Position numbers and translations under genes: made by a program
The notes under the pieces: generated by a model
Seen by the model: only the letters and a program-made list of their open reading frames with translations
What the model was told of the DNA's origin: nothing
The model's database searches: none
Source of the DNA: Metallibacterium scheffleri
GTDB lineage: Bacteria; Pseudomonadota; Gammaproteobacteria; Xanthomonadales; Rhodanobacteraceae
DNA: 64,000 bases
Assembly (NCBI RefSeq): GCF_002077135.1
Contig: NZ_LDOS01000002.1
Coordinates: 434,001-498,000 of the forward strand
Direction of reading: 5' to 3'
Shown: positions 1-8,877 of the stretch, piece after piece
Numbering within the stretch: position 1 is the first letter of the stretch
Layout: every line of letters starts with the position of its first letter

Positions 1-70
1 CGAGTTGCTGGCCGAAACCATCCGCCGCATCGCCTATGGCGAGTCGGTCAGTTCGTTGTACGTGGATTGA
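1..70 (+). CDS. prs: Ribose-phosphate pyrophosphokinase, C-terminal end only
   Basis: Only the last 22 codons lie in the window, read from base 2 to the TGA at 68-70. The peptide ends ...IRRIAYGESVSSLYVD, which matches the usual C-terminus of Prs, where an LLAExIRRI helix is followed by a short hydrophobic tail. Prs makes PRPP from ribose 5-phosphate and ATP. The next gene is rplY, and prs-rplY-pth-ychF is a familiar order in Xanthomonas relatives, which supports the call. The catalytic part is outside the window, so identification rests on this tail and on context. Confidence 0.8.
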   Translation, partial: ELLAETIRRIAYGESVSSLYVD

Positions 71-135
71 GGCAGGAGCGGGAAGTCGTTAGCCGATAAC
101 AGGTAGCCGTTAGCCGAAGGCACGGCGGCTCCGCT

Positions 136-197
136 GTCATCCAGAGGCGTAGCCGAGGGATCTCGGCGCCGAGATCCCGCGCTGCGCTCGGGATGAC
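136..197. repeat. REP-like intergenic palindrome
   Basis: The element begins GTCATCC and ends GGATGAC, and its arms pair imperfectly over about 30 bases. The core at 157-178 is a perfect 22-base palindrome (GGGATCTCGGC and its complement). It lies in the prs-rplY gap. A related element with the same GTCAT...ATGAC ends lies at 42716-42803. It is probably a REP/BIME-type extragenic repeat. No transposase is nearby. Confidence 0.7.
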
Positions 198-328
198 AAT
201 TGAAAGTTCGAAAGCAGGGAGCAGGGAACCGTGAAGATCTGCACTGTTGATGCGAGTCATCAGTCTTCCCCGGTCCATGGTCCCGGCTCCGCAAGCATTC
301 GCTCTCCTGGTCGCGGGTAGAGCATCCT

Positions 329-348
329 CCGCCGCGAGGCGGGTTTTT
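329..348 (+). terminator. Intrinsic terminator-like hairpin just upstream of rplY
   Basis: A CCGCC/GGCGG stem with a GCGA loop is followed by GTTTTT, the standard shape of a rho-independent terminator. It ends only 19 bases before the rplY start. It could end the prs transcript, or act as an attenuator in the rplY leader. Confidence 0.6.
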
Positions 349-367
349 CAACCGAAGGTCGTTACCA

Positions 368-1072
368 ATGGCAAGCAAACATGAAATCAAGGCGCAAATT
401 CGCAAGGACGAGGGGAAAGGTGCGAGCCGCCGCCTGCGTCACGCGGATTTCGTCCCTGCCGTGATCTACGGCGGCACACAGCCACCGCAAAGCCTGCAGC
501 TGATCCACAACGATGTGGCCCTGGCCGCGCGCAACGAATGGTTTTTCTCGGCCCTGCTCGATCTGAACATCGAGGGCAAGGTGCAGAAGGTGCTGCTGCG
601 TGACTTGCAGCGGCATCCGGTGAAGTCGCGCGTGCTGCATCTGGATTTCCAGCGCATCGACGAGAGCAAGCCGATTCGCCTCAAGGTGCCGCTGCACTTC
701 CTCAACCAAGACAAATCGCCGGCCGGCAAGATCGCCGGCTTGCTGATCATGCACGAGGTCAACGAGGTGGAAATCTCGTGCCTGCCATCCCAGCTGCCCG
801 AGCACATCGAAGTGGATCTGTCGACGCTGGAGAAAGGCGACATCGTGCATCTGTCCAGCATCAAGCTGCCCGAGGGCGTCCAGATCCCCGCGCTGCGCCT
901 GGGCAAGGAACACGATCTGGCCGCGGTCGTGGTCAAGGAAGCGCGCGTCGAGGTCGAGGAGGAAACCGCGGCACCTGAGGCCGCCGCCGAAGTGCCCGCG
1001 ACGGCGGTCAAGGCCGAACCGGCCAAGACCGATGCGGCCACCAAGGCCGAGCCGGGCAAGGGCAAGAAGTAA
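368..1072 (+). CDS. rplY: 50S ribosomal protein L25/general stress protein Ctc
   Basis: This 234-residue protein binds 5S rRNA in the large ribosomal subunit. It is the long CTC/TL5 form. An L25 beta-barrel domain spans about residues 5-93 (note the RKDEGKGASRRLR start), a TL5-type second domain spans about 100-185, and a low-complexity Ala/Lys/Glu tail covers about 190-234. The short E. coli form has only the first domain. A GAAGG ribosome-binding site lies about 9 bases before the ATG. A terminator-like hairpin sits immediately upstream. pth follows after 45 bases, the usual order. Confidence 0.97.
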   Translation: MASKHEIKAQIRKDEGKGASRRLRHADFVPAVIYGGTQPPQSLQLIHNDVALAARNEWFFSALLDLNIEGKVQKVLLRDLQRHPVKSRVLHLDFQRIDESKPIRLKVPLHFLNQDKSPAGKIAGLLIMHEVNEVEISCLPSQLPEHIEVDLSTLEKGDIVHLSSIKLPEGVQIPALRLGKEHDLAAVVVKEARVEVEEETAAPEAAAEVPATAVKAEPAKTDAATKAEPGKGKK

Positions 1073-1082
1073 GCCCGTCGGA

Positions 1083-1101
1083 CCGGGCCGTCATGGCCCG
1101 G
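1083..1101 (+). other. GC-rich hairpin between rplY and pth
   Basis: A perfect 7-base stem (CCGGGCC/GGCCCGG) closes a 5-base loop. There is no following T tract, so it is more likely a processing or partial-termination hairpin than a strong terminator. It lies in the 45-base rplY-pth gap. Confidence 0.4.
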
Positions 1102-1117
1102 CCCGCGCGCAGCCCGC

Positions 1118-1711
1118 ATGAGCACACTGCGTCTCGTCATCGGCCTCGGCAACCCCGGGGCCGAATATTTGCGTCATCGCCACAACGCCGGGTTCTGGTT
1201 CATCGATTCATTGGCGCTGTCCACGGGAGCGCGCTTCACGCGCGAGGCACGCCTGCACGGTGAGGCCGCGCGCATCACGCTGGCCGGGCAGGATGTGCGC
1301 CTGTTCAAGCCGATGACCTTCATGAACGAAAGCGGCCGTGCGGTGCAGGCAGCGCTGGCCTACTGGAAAATCGCGCCCGAGGAATGCCTGGTCGCGCACG
1401 ATGATCTCGATCTCGCCCCCGGCACCGCCCGCCTCAAGTTCGATGGCGGCCATGGTGGCCAGAACGGCCTGCGTGACATCATCGGTCAGCTTGGACATGG
1501 GCGTTTTCACCGTCTGCGCATCGGCATCGGTCACCCCGGTCAGCGCGATGCGGTGACGCCGTGGGTGCTGGGACGGCCGAACCGCGCCGACGAGGACGCC
1601 ATCCTCGATGCCATCGCGCGCAGCCTGCAGGTGTTGCCGCTGGTCGTCGCGGGCGAGTTCAACGAGGCGATGAAGCGGCTGCACACGGTGGAAAACCCGG
1701 ACCCGGGTTGA
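1118..1711 (+). CDS. pth: Peptidyl-tRNA hydrolase
   Basis: This 197-residue enzyme releases tRNA from peptidyl-tRNAs that drop off the ribosome. Family landmarks are present: the N-terminal GLGNPGAEY motif, the catalytic His in RHNAGFWF (about residue 22), FMNESG (about 68-73), and the DDLDLAPG stretch with its conserved Asp near residue 95. Length is typical. It lies 45 bases downstream of rplY and is followed by ychF after 128 bases. Confidence 0.97.
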   Translation: MSTLRLVIGLGNPGAEYLRHRHNAGFWFIDSLALSTGARFTREARLHGEAARITLAGQDVRLFKPMTFMNESGRAVQAALAYWKIAPEECLVAHDDLDLAPGTARLKFDGGHGGQNGLRDIIGQLGHGRFHRLRIGIGHPGQRDAVTPWVLGRPNRADEDAILDAIARSLQVLPLVVAGEFNEAMKRLHTVENPDPG

Positions 1712-1839
1712 ATCCGCGCGCGGCCATGGCGGGCGGGTCGTCGCAAGAAAAGCAGAAAGCAAAAACTTGTCGCGCGTGGCATGGTCCGCGGTTTTTCGCC
1801 GGGTCCCGGGTCGCGCGCCACCATTCAGGAGTTTGATCG

Positions 1840-2931
1840 ATGGGTATCCAATGCGGCATCGTCGGCTTGCCCAACGTGGGCAAATCCACGCTGTTCAACG
1901 CGCTCACCCGCGCCGGCATCGCCGCGGCCAATTTCCCGTTCTGCACCATCGATCCCAACATCGGCGTGGTGCCGGTGCCCGATCCGCGTCTGGCGCAGCT
2001 GGCCGCGATCGTCAAGCCGCAGAAGATCGTGCCCACCGCGGTGGAATTTGTCGACATCGCCGGGCTGGTGGCGGGCGCGTCCAAGGGCGAGGGCCTGGGC
2101 AACAAGTTCCTCGCCAACATCCGCGAGACCGACGCCATCGCGCACGTGGTGCGCTGTTTCGAGCACCCGGACATCATCCACGTCGCCGGCAGGATCGATC
2201 CGATCTCCGATATCGACACCATCGATACCGAGCTGGCATTGGCCGATCTGGAATCGGTGGAGAAGGCGCTCAACCGCGTCGAGCGCGCGGCCAAGGCCAA
2301 CGACAAGGAAGCGCTGGCCAGGCGTCCCGCGCTGCAAAAAGTGCGCGCCGCGCTGGATGCCGGCAAACCGGCGCGTGCGGCCGGTCTCGATGCCGAGGAA
2401 CGCGCGCACTTGCGCGAGTTGTTCCTGCTCACGCTGAAGCCGCTGATGTACATCGCCAACGTGCGCGAGGATGGTTTCACCGACAACCCGCACCTCGATG
2501 CAGTGCGCGCGCGCGCCGCCGCCGAGGGCGCCGAGGTGGTGCCGGTGTGCGCCGCGATCGAGGAGGAACTGGGCCAGCTCGACGAGTCCGAGCGCATGGT
2601 GTTCCTTGAGGAAATGGGCCTGCACGAGCCCGGCCTCGACCGCGTGGTGCGCGCCGGTTACAAGCTGCTGGGTCTGCAGACCTACTTCACCGCGGGCGTC
2701 AAGGAAGTGCGCGCGTGGACCGTGCGCAAGGGCGCCACCGCGCCGCAGGCCGCGGCGGTGATCCACACCGATTTCGAGAAAGGTTTCATCCGCGCCGAGA
2801 CGATCAGCTTCGCCGATTTCATCAAGTACCGCGGCGAAGCTGGTGCGCGCGATGCCGGGCGCCTGCGCCTGGAAGGCAAGGACTACATCGTGCAGGAAGG
2901 CGACGTGTTGCACTTCCGCTTCAACGTGTGA
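1840..2931 (+). CDS. ychF: Redox-regulated ATPase YchF (Obg family)
   Basis: This 363-residue protein belongs to the Obg-like P-loop group but is known to prefer [14 protein letters not shown]-loop lies at about residues 8-16. A switch region contains [19 protein letters not shown]. The usual GTPase NKxD specificity motif is absent, being replaced by an NVxE-like stretch as in other YchF proteins. A helical arm is followed by a C-terminal TGS domain (about 278-360). A CAGGAG ribosome-binding site lies 9 bases before the ATG. It closes the conserved block at the left edge, and the accessory operon begins on the other strand 157 bases further on. Confidence 0.97.
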   Translation: MGIQCGIVGLPNVGKSTLFNALTRAGIAAANFPFCTIDPNIGVVPVPDPRLAQLAAIVKPQKIVPTAVEFVDIAGLVAGASKGEGLGNKFLANIRETDAIAHVVRCFEHPDIIHVAGRIDPISDIDTIDTELALADLESVEKALNRVERAAKANDKEALARRPALQKVRAALDAGKPARAAGLDAEERAHLRELFLLTLKPLMYIANVREDGFTDNPHLDAVRARAAAEGAEVVPVCAAIEEELGQLDESERMVFLEEMGLHEPGLDRVVRAGYKLLGLQTYFTAGVKEVRAWTVRKGATAPQAAAVIHTDFEKGFIRAETISFADFIKYRGEAGARDAGRLRLEGKDYIVQEGDVLHFRFNV

Positions 2932-3088
2932 GCGCGAAAAGGCGGGACCGTGAAGCCGAAAGACTGTCGCGGCGCGAGCGGTCCAGGTGGAGTGATCGCC
3001 ACGGTGCGCGAGTCGTCGCTCCAAAGCATCCAGCCGTGCTCAAAGCATGCACGGCTCAAGGCCGAGCCCCACGTATGTCTTGATCCGA

Positions 3089-5632
3089 TCAGCAGCTCAC
3101 TCTCGCCACCACGGTGTCGTAGAGCCCGATGTGCACCAGCCCCTCGTGGCTTTCTATTCCGGTGTATTGCAGCGACGCGTCTTCGTAGCGCCGGAACGCG
3201 AACACCGCTTGGTTCATCTGCTCGGTATTGAAGACCCGCAGCCCTACCAGCAGGTGGAAGTCCTGCACCGTCAGGCCAGTCACCTCCCGAAAAAGCTCGG
3301 GTTCGAGCTTGGTGATGACATCGCGCAGCGTGTTCTCGCGAAAATCGGTGAGGTACATGAACGCCGGGATGCGCGTCGCGAACTTGATGAGCTTTTCCTG
3401 CACCAGCTTGCGCTTGGATTTGTATTCCCTCTCCTCTGCGGTGAGTTCCCTTTTCTCCTTTGCCGACAACTCCTTGTCTTTCGCCTTGTTCTTGAGTTCC
3501 TTGACCTTCTCACTCTTGTTGATGATGGTCTCGATGATGTTGTCGCCCAGGCTACGCCAGCCTTCGATGCGCTCGACGGCGGCCATCGCGTTCGCGTTGT
3601 CCATGATCCGGCGCAGCGTGTCGTTGTCCACATTCACCAGCAGTGCGCTCTCCCACTTGCGCGCCAAGAGCGTCGCCGACGTGCCCGCCATCGCGATATC
3701 GATTATCCCGCCCGCGTCGATCTGCGTCATGTTCGCGCCGTCATAGGCCAGCACCGGCAGGAAGGACACCAGTTCGCGCACCGCGTGTTCCGGGTTCTGC
3801 TCGTCGGGCGACAGGCCGATGCCGTATTCGGACAACTGCCGCAGCGCGCGCGTCGGCGCGAAGTCGAACACGAAACACACGGGTTTGAGAATCTCCTCCT
3901 CGTTCGGGTTGTCGCCGTTGGGGTTCCTGATCGACCACGGCGACTGCACGCGAAACGCGGCCTGAAAGTAGGTCTCGGGCGATTTCAGATTGCGCAGCAT
4001 CAGGATCGATGACCACTGCGCGACCGTCACGCCAGTCGTGAGCTTGCCGCACGACAGCGTGATGGTCTTGGTCTCGAAGCCGCTGCCGATGGCGCGGCGC
4101 ACCGGCGGCAGCGCGGCCAGGCCAATGCCTGCGGCCGCGCCTGCAGCGGCGATCACCGTGTAGTCGTGCCAGAACGTGTTGTGCTTTTCCGCCAGCAGGT
4201 TCGCCATCGCATGGCACGCCGCGACCGTCGGCAAAAACCAGAACGAGTGCTGCAGATACGGCAGCAATCGCACATCCGAATACGGGAACGGTGGCCGCGT
4301 GCCGGTCTTGAGGTGTTCGACCGACTTGGCCGCGTAGCCGCCGCGAATGATGTCCAGCCACTTCTGCACGTCGCTCTTGTGCTTGAACTGCGCGGCAATG
4401 CCCGTGCCCGTCGCGGCGAAAAACTCATTGAGATCGAACTCGTCGAATTCCCCCGCGCTCGCCACCGCCACCAGCTCGTCCGGCATCTGGTAAGTCAAGA
4501 GTCGCATCTGCGGTAGCGCACCGTAGGGGTTGCGCTCTGCTGGATTCGAGCGCGCGAACGCTTCTTTCGCGCGCTGCTCGTCGGTGTAAGTCCAGTTGAA
4601 AATCTGCTCTTCGATGAATTCGCCGGTCGCCAGCGCCTTGAACGGCGTGCCCGAGAGATACAGATACGCGCGCGTCGTGATCGGCAGAAACTCGGTTTCC
4701 TTTTCCGAGAGCACGGCGAGGTCTTCGTTAACGTCGACGAGCCCAGCGGCGTATTCGCGCTCGGCCTCTTTCCTGGCGTCGTCCTCGCCTTCGAACAACT
4801 CCCTGGCCGTCTCGCGCCAAGCGCCGAAGTGGTATTCGTCGAACACCACTAGATCCCAGTTCACCGTATGCAGCCATTCGTTCTTGGGCTTGATGTTGCC
4901 CGCCGCATCGCGCCCCAGCAGATCCTGGAACGAGCCGAAGTAGACCACCGGCTGCTTGCGATCAAGCTGCGTCGGGTCGCTGCCGGACGATTTGGACAGG
5001 TATTGCCAGCCGTCGAAATCCACGTGCGATTCCAGGTCGGTCTGCCACGCGTCCTCGACCGCCGGTTTGAAAGTCAGCACCAGCACGCGCCTGGCGTCGA
5101 GCTTCTTCGCCAGTTGATAGGCGGTGAATGTCTTACCGAAGCGCATCTTCGCGTTCCACAGAAAGCGCGGGACGGCGTTCTTGTCCTCGGCCCAGATCGA
5201 GCGGTAGTACTCGACGGTCTTGGCGACCGCATCCGCCTGCTCGCGGCGCATCGGAAAGGTCTCGTGGTGCGTGCCGCTGAAGCGCTGGCCGGTGCGGAGT
5301 TCGGTGAGGGCCGTTTGCACGTCCGCGACCGCGCAACGCATCCATTCCAGCTCGACGTTCGCAAAGCCCTTGCGAACCAGCGCAGCACGTAGCTCGTGGT
5401 CGGTCATCACGGTGCCGTCGTCGCGCTCGGCGGATTCGTCCAGCGCGATGGTGTAGTTCTTGATCGCAGCGGTCTTGAGCTGCTCGGCCACGCGCTGCTT
5501 CACGTCGCGCGTGGTCTGCCCCACCTTGAGAAGCCCTTTGTGCGCCGCGTCGGCAATCGAGTAGGCGTAGAGACGGGGCTGGGCTTGCGGTTTGGGGGTG
5601 AGGATTTCCTCGATGGTTTTACTCATCGGCAT
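3089..5632 (-). CDS. GIY-YIG-like/superfamily 2 helicase fusion protein of the defence operon
   Basis: This 847-residue protein is the last gene of the accessory operon. Residues about 20-110 resemble a GIY-YIG (T5orf172-type) nuclease domain: YAY at 22-24, GLLKVGQT at 33-40 and a downstream Arg at 47. A superfamily 2 helicase follows. It has a Walker A-like MRFGKT near 162-167, a DEYH Walker B box near 265, SGTPF motif III near 329, and TTGVTV and QAAFRVQ motifs V/VI near 540-565. A Lys/Glu-rich coiled coil spans about 705-750. Combined nuclease and helicase domains resemble the restriction subunit of translocating restriction systems. The start may be the ATG at 5632 or 5626, and both overlap the upstream methylase stop. 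The nuclease call is inferred from motif spacing only. Confidence 0.85.
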   Translation of the reverse strand: MPMSKTIEEILTPKPQAQPRLYAYSIADAAHKGLLKVGQTTRDVKQRVAEQLKTAAIKNYTIALDESAERDDGTVMTDHELRAALVRKGFANVELEWMRCAVADVQTALTELRTGQRFSGTHHETFPMRREQADAVAKTVEYYRSIWAEDKNAVPRFLWNAKMRFGKTFTAYQLAKKLDARRVLVLTFKPAVEDAWQTDLESHVDFDGWQYLSKSSGSDPTQLDRKQPVVYFGSFQDLLGRDAAGNIKPKNEWLHTVNWDLVVFDEYHFGAWRETARELFEGEDDARKEAEREYAAGLVDVNEDLAVLSEKETEFLPITTRAYLYLSGTPFKALATGEFIEEQIFNWTYTDEQRAKEAFARSNPAERNPYGALPQMRLLTYQMPDELVAVASAGEFDEFDLNEFFAATGTGIAAQFKHKSDVQKWLDIIRGGYAAKSVEHLKTGTRPPFPYSDVRLLPYLQHSFWFLPTVAACHAMANLLAEKHNTFWHDYTVIAAAGAAAGIGLAALPPVRRAIGSGFETKTITLSCGKLTTGVTVAQWSSILMLRNLKSPETYFQAAFRVQSPWSIRNPNGDNPNEEEILKPVCFVFDFAPTRALRQLSEYGIGLSPDEQNPEHAVRELVSFLPVLAYDGANMTQIDAGGIIDIAMAGTSATLLARKWESALLVNVDNDTLRRIMDNANAMAAVERIEGWRSLGDNIIETIINKSEKVKELKNKAKDKELSAKEKRELTAEEREYKSKRKLVQEKLIKFATRIPAFMYLTDFRENTLRDVITKLEPELFREVTGLTVQDFHLLVGLRVFNTEQMNQAVFAFRRYEDASLQYTGIESHEGLVHIGLYDTVVARVSC

Positions 5633-7238
5633 CGCCCATCGGACGGATCAATCTCTCAATGTAGGCAATTTCGTCATCCGTAAGGCCATACTTCGCGTAC
5701 AACTTCTGATCTGTCCACGGCTCAGAGAAATTCTGAAGTGGTACAAACTGGTATGCAGAACGCGCAAGGTCTTGTGCAGATGACCGCAAGGCGATGAGGA
5801 ACCGAAAGAGCCTCGTAACAACATACGAAAAGCAGTTTCGTGCATCATTCTCGTTGTCATACGCACCAAGGAGTATGTACGTCTCTGTCACCACGGAACC
5901 TGGTGGGATGACACCTGACACTGAGAGCACACGCCGCTGCCCGTTCTTGTCTACCTGACCAGCGTGCTCCGAAGATGACTTGGACGTGAAGACTTTCCAC
6001 TTATCAATCAGATACTCACTGGCTGTCACTTCGGACCTAGACGTCCACGCACGGCCTCCACTTTGGATGACAAGCACATCGTGCTTGGAAGACTTCTTCC
6101 CTGCTCCTCGAAAGAATGTCCGTAGGCCAAATGGTTTTTGCGAACTGACCTGCTTGTCGAAGCGCTTTTCCTCGGGAATCGAAAGAGAGTCCGAGCCAGT
6201 TTCCACCGCCATGATTTTTCGCAGAATTGGAAGCGCACGGTTGCTACGAATGAAGACCTCCGCGCCGACTTCAAGAAGCGGGCGCACGACCTCGGATGAC
6301 TCCATCCCGTGCTCGAACTCGACAACGCGACAATCGCCAGGATTGTCCCTGTCCCACAGGAAGTAGCAGATGCCACCCGCAACATCCACGCTCGGGAAGA
6401 CCTGTCGGCTGTCGGGGTAGTCAACAAGTTTTCTGATCCGGCTGTCGGTGAGCATCGACTTTCGGAACTCATCCAGGCCACGCCCACCGAAAAGCCACCG
6501 AGATGGAATAACCATCATCATGAAACGAGGCTCAAGCGCCTTCGCTTGCTCCACAAATCTGTTGTAAATGGGCATGGCACTCGCGCCAAATCCCCCATCA
6601 TCCAACTGATACGGCGGGTTGCCAATAATCACATCGAACTGCATATCGCCTCCAAACAACTCGGCGACCCGAGTCTTGATGTTGCTGGTGTGGATGAACG
6701 CATAGGCGTGGGTTTCGAGCCCTTCGCCACGATCCAGCGTTTGCTGGCTTGCCCCGCAGTAGCTGCACCTGCCGTTAGCCCACGTGTGCTCCAGCCGCTC
6801 GAACCAGATATTGCCATCGTTGCTGGCAAAGCCCTTGGCGATGGAGTGCTCGCCCGTGGCGTGCTTCGAGCAGTAGAGGCTGCGCCGCGCCAGCAGGCTC
6901 GTCAGGTGGGTGATCCCGATACCGAACACCTGCTTGGTCAGGATGTGATCGACACGTTTGGACAGGTCTGGGATTTCGCGCTCCAGCCCTTTGGTAAGGC
7001 GGCTGGTTATCTCGCGCAGGAACACACCGGACTTGGTGCAGGGGTCGAGAAACTTCACCGTCTTGTCCGCCCACAGGTTCGCGCCGCCGTGGCCGGCGGC
7101 CCACGCCTCGGCCAGCGTATCCAGCATCCGGTTTGCGAACTCGGGCGGGGTAAAGACTTCGTCGTTGGAGAGGTTGGCGATGCAGGTGAGCACGTCGGGG
7201 TTGCGCCCGCGCAGGGTGAAGCTGACTTGTTCGGTCAT
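5619..7238 (-). CDS. Eco57I-like adenine-specific DNA methyltransferase
   Basis: This 539-residue protein probably methylates adenine N6 in DNA. SAM-binding motif I is DPCTKSGVFL (about 65-74), preceded by EVFTPPEFANRML. The catalytic motif IV is IIGNPPYQ (about 204-211). Between them is a possible zinc-binding insert (YCSKH, then CSYCGA near 131-170). The C-terminal half, probably target recognition, has no motif I could name. The ATG at 7238 overlaps the stop of the PIN gene by 4 bases (ATGA), which fixes the start against a longer open frame. DNA from about 5640 to 6620 is visibly richer in A+T than the rest of the window, a sign of transfer. Confidence 0.88.
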   Translation of the reverse strand: MTEQVSFTLRGRNPDVLTCIANLSNDEVFTPPEFANRMLDTLAEAWAAGHGGANLWADKTVKFLDPCTKSGVFLREITSRLTKGLEREIPDLSKRVDHILTKQVFGIGITHLTSLLARRSLYCSKHATGEHSIAKGFASNDGNIWFERLEHTWANGRCSYCGASQQTLDRGEGLETHAYAFIHTSNIKTRVAELFGGDMQFDVIIGNPPYQLDDGGFGASAMPIYNRFVEQAKALEPRFMMMVIPSRWLFGGRGLDEFRKSMLTDSRIRKLVDYPDSRQVFPSVDVAGGICYFLWDRDNPGDCRVVEFEHGMESSEVVRPLLEVGAEVFIRSNRALPILRKIMAVETGSDSLSIPEEKRFDKQVSSQKPFGLRTFFRGAGKKSSKHDVLVIQSGGRAWTSRSEVTASEYLIDKWKVFTSKSSSEHAGQVDKNGQRRVLSVSGVIPPGSVVTETYILLGAYDNENDARNCFSYVVTRLFRFLIALRSSAQDLARSAYQFVPLQNFSEPWTDQKLYAKYGLTDDEIAYIERLIRPMGDADE

Positions 7239-7729
7239 GGCTGTGCCCCCAGCACAAACCGCGCTTGTTCGATGCGCAGCATCTGGTAGGGCGTCATGAA
7301 CCTCACGCCAAGGCCCACGCAGGCATTCGGAATCTTGATGCGCCCAGGCGAGTTGGAAGGAACCTCGTGGGTTACCACCACATGATTGCCGGCCCGCGCA
7401 TGGGCGAGCAGATAGAAGTCGGCGGCCTGCAGAAACGTGTTGATGGCGGCCGGCGTGTACTGCTGCCCAGTAGTCCATGTACTGACCAGGGTGAACTGCG
7501 GCGCCAGTGTCGGCGGTGTGCGCCGAAACAGCATTTGGCCGGAGTCTTTGGCCCAGTCCGACAACTCGTCCTGACCGGCTTCGATTTCATCGGCCACCTT
7601 GTCGATGCTGAACACCGAGCCCGTATTGCCTTTGTGCACCAGCCAATCCCAGAACGCAGGACAGAAATCCAGTCCGTAGTGCAGGTTCTTCGCCGACATG
7701 AACACATTGGCGTCCAGCAGATAGCTCAT
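7235..7729 (-). CDS. DUF4411 PIN-domain protein, predicted RNase toxin
   Basis: This 164-residue protein starts with the PIN-domain signature SYLLDANVFM (first acidic residue at Asp6). It also carries a DEIEAG segment near residue 46 and QAADFYLLAHA with a conserved Asp near 103, so the acidic cluster of PIN ribonucleases appears complete. DUF4411 proteins recur next to Xre/ImmA-type proteases and have been predicted as toxins of type II toxin-antitoxin pairs. Here the gene is coupled on both sides by ATGA overlaps: the protease gene upstream and the Eco57I-like methylase downstream. RNase activity is inferred, not shown. Confidence 0.85.
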   Translation of the reverse strand: MSYLLDANVFMSAKNLHYGLDFCPAFWDWLVHKGNTGSVFSIDKVADEIEAGQDELSDWAKDSGQMLFRRTPPTLAPQFTLVSTWTTGQQYTPAAINTFLQAADFYLLAHARAGNHVVVTHEVPSNSPGRIKIPNACVGLGVRFMTPYQMLRIEQARFVLGAQP

Positions 7730-8877
7730 GCCGTCACCCCCAGTTCGCGCGCCGCTTCAAAGAACGTGGCGGTCTTGCGCACGCCCAGCATGCGAAAGGC
7801 GTCTGGGAACGAGGTCAGACCCTCCAGCGTGCTGGACACGATGGCGCGGGCAAAACGTTTGCTGGTGCGTGCCCCCAAGGATCGATAGAAGTCGCCGCCA
7901 GGGCTGCTGCGCTTCTTCAGGGTGCGTAACCGTTCCTGTTCTTCCCGGTAGTGCTGCCACAGCCCGGTCTGCGTGAGGTAGCCCGCGTCGAACAGGCGGC
8001 GCAATGCGACCAGCGTGCTGACCTTGAATTCGCGCGCCAGCCTCTGGATTTCACCCGGTATCGGCGCGTTGCGCTGGTGCGCTGCTCGCAGCTCATCCAT
8101 AGGCATCAGCAGTTCGGCCGCGACCTGGTTGCACCAGCGCTCGATTTGCTGCTCGGGCACTTGTCCCGCCTGCGTGTCGGATACGCCGGTTGCGCCCAGC
8201 CACACATGCGCCAGCTCATGCGCCAGCGTGAACATCTGCGCGGCCTTGCTGTCTGCGCCGTTCAAGAAGACCAGCGGCGCAAGGTCGTCCGCCAGCGCGA
8301 AGCCGCGAAACTCGCCCACGTCCAGCTTGCGGTGGCTGTTGCTGCCCACCACGGAACTTACCATCACCATCACTCCAGCATCTTCGGCCTTGGCGATCAA
8401 CTGGCGCAGTGCATCCGTCCACGTGGGCAACTGGCGACGTGCCTCGGCGGACAGGCCCAGCGTCTCGCGCAGCCGTTGCGCCGCCGCCTCGGGCGCTTCC
8501 TGCACGCTGGCGCTGCCGACGAATGGCAAGGCCGGCAAGCCGTGCATGCGTGCGTGGTCGTGGTACCAGTCCTGCCGCTGCTGGCACAGGTAAAGGGTGT
8601 CGAGCAGGTCGGTGCTGGGTTCGGCGAGCGCTTCGTCGCGCAGGGTGCGGAAGTCCGGCACCGGCAGTGCCAGCGCGGGCGGCTGGGGCAGAAAAAAGTA
8701 GCCGATGGCCGTGTGCGTGAAGCGCGCGAAGTTTTCCAGCTGTTTGAGCGTGGGCTGGGCCTCGCCGCTGAGCCACAAGGGCCACTTGCTAAAGCGCGCC
8801 GCAAGATCCCCATCGTGCAGGCGCGCGCGTTGCGCCGCCCAGCGAAGCACGGGGACGGAAGCGGCGACAGTGGTCAC
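7726..8877 (-). CDS. Xre/ImmA-IrrE family metallopeptidase, predicted antitoxin/regulator
   Basis: This 383-residue protein has an N-terminal helix-turn-helix-like segment (about 10-65). A COG2856 ImmA/IrrE protease domain follows, with the zinc motif HELAHVW near residues 216-222 and the family's NQVAAELLMP downstream. Such proteins cleave or bind repressors, or act as antitoxin partners. The start is a GTG at 8877 that overlaps the stop of the short methylase gene (GTGA), and its own stop overlaps the PIN gene start. The pair with DUF4411 suggests control of that toxin. Whether it also senses damage to the restriction system is inference. Confidence 0.85.
   Translation of the reverse strand: MTTVAASVPVLRWAAQRARLHDGDLAARFSKWPLWLSGEAQPTLKQLENFARFTHTAIGYFFLPQPPALALPVPDFRTLRDEALAEPSTDLLDTLYLCQQRQDWYHDHARMHGLPALPFVGSASVQEAPEAAAQRLRETLGLSAEARRQLPTWTDALRQLIAKAEDAGVMVMVSSVVGSNSHRKLDVGEFRGFALADDLAPLVFLNGADSKAAQMFTLAHELAHVWLGATGVSDTQAGQVPEQQIERWCNQVAAELLMPMDELRAAHQRNAPIPGEIQRLAREFKVSTLVALRRLFDAGYLTQTGLWQHYREEQERLRTLKKRSSPGGDFYRSLGARTSKRFARAIVSSTLEGLTSFPDAFRMLGVRKTATFFEAARELGVTA

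Noticed and set aside
240-350. tRNA-like sequence upstream of rplY (GGTAGAGC and a GC hairpin)
   Set aside because: No complete cloverleaf or CCA end could be built. The hairpin is better explained as a terminator.
7238-7478. Longer start of the Eco57I-like methylase at 7478
   Set aside because: The extra 80 residues lie inside the PIN gene in another frame and have no methylase features. The ATGA overlap at 7238 fits the rest of the operon.
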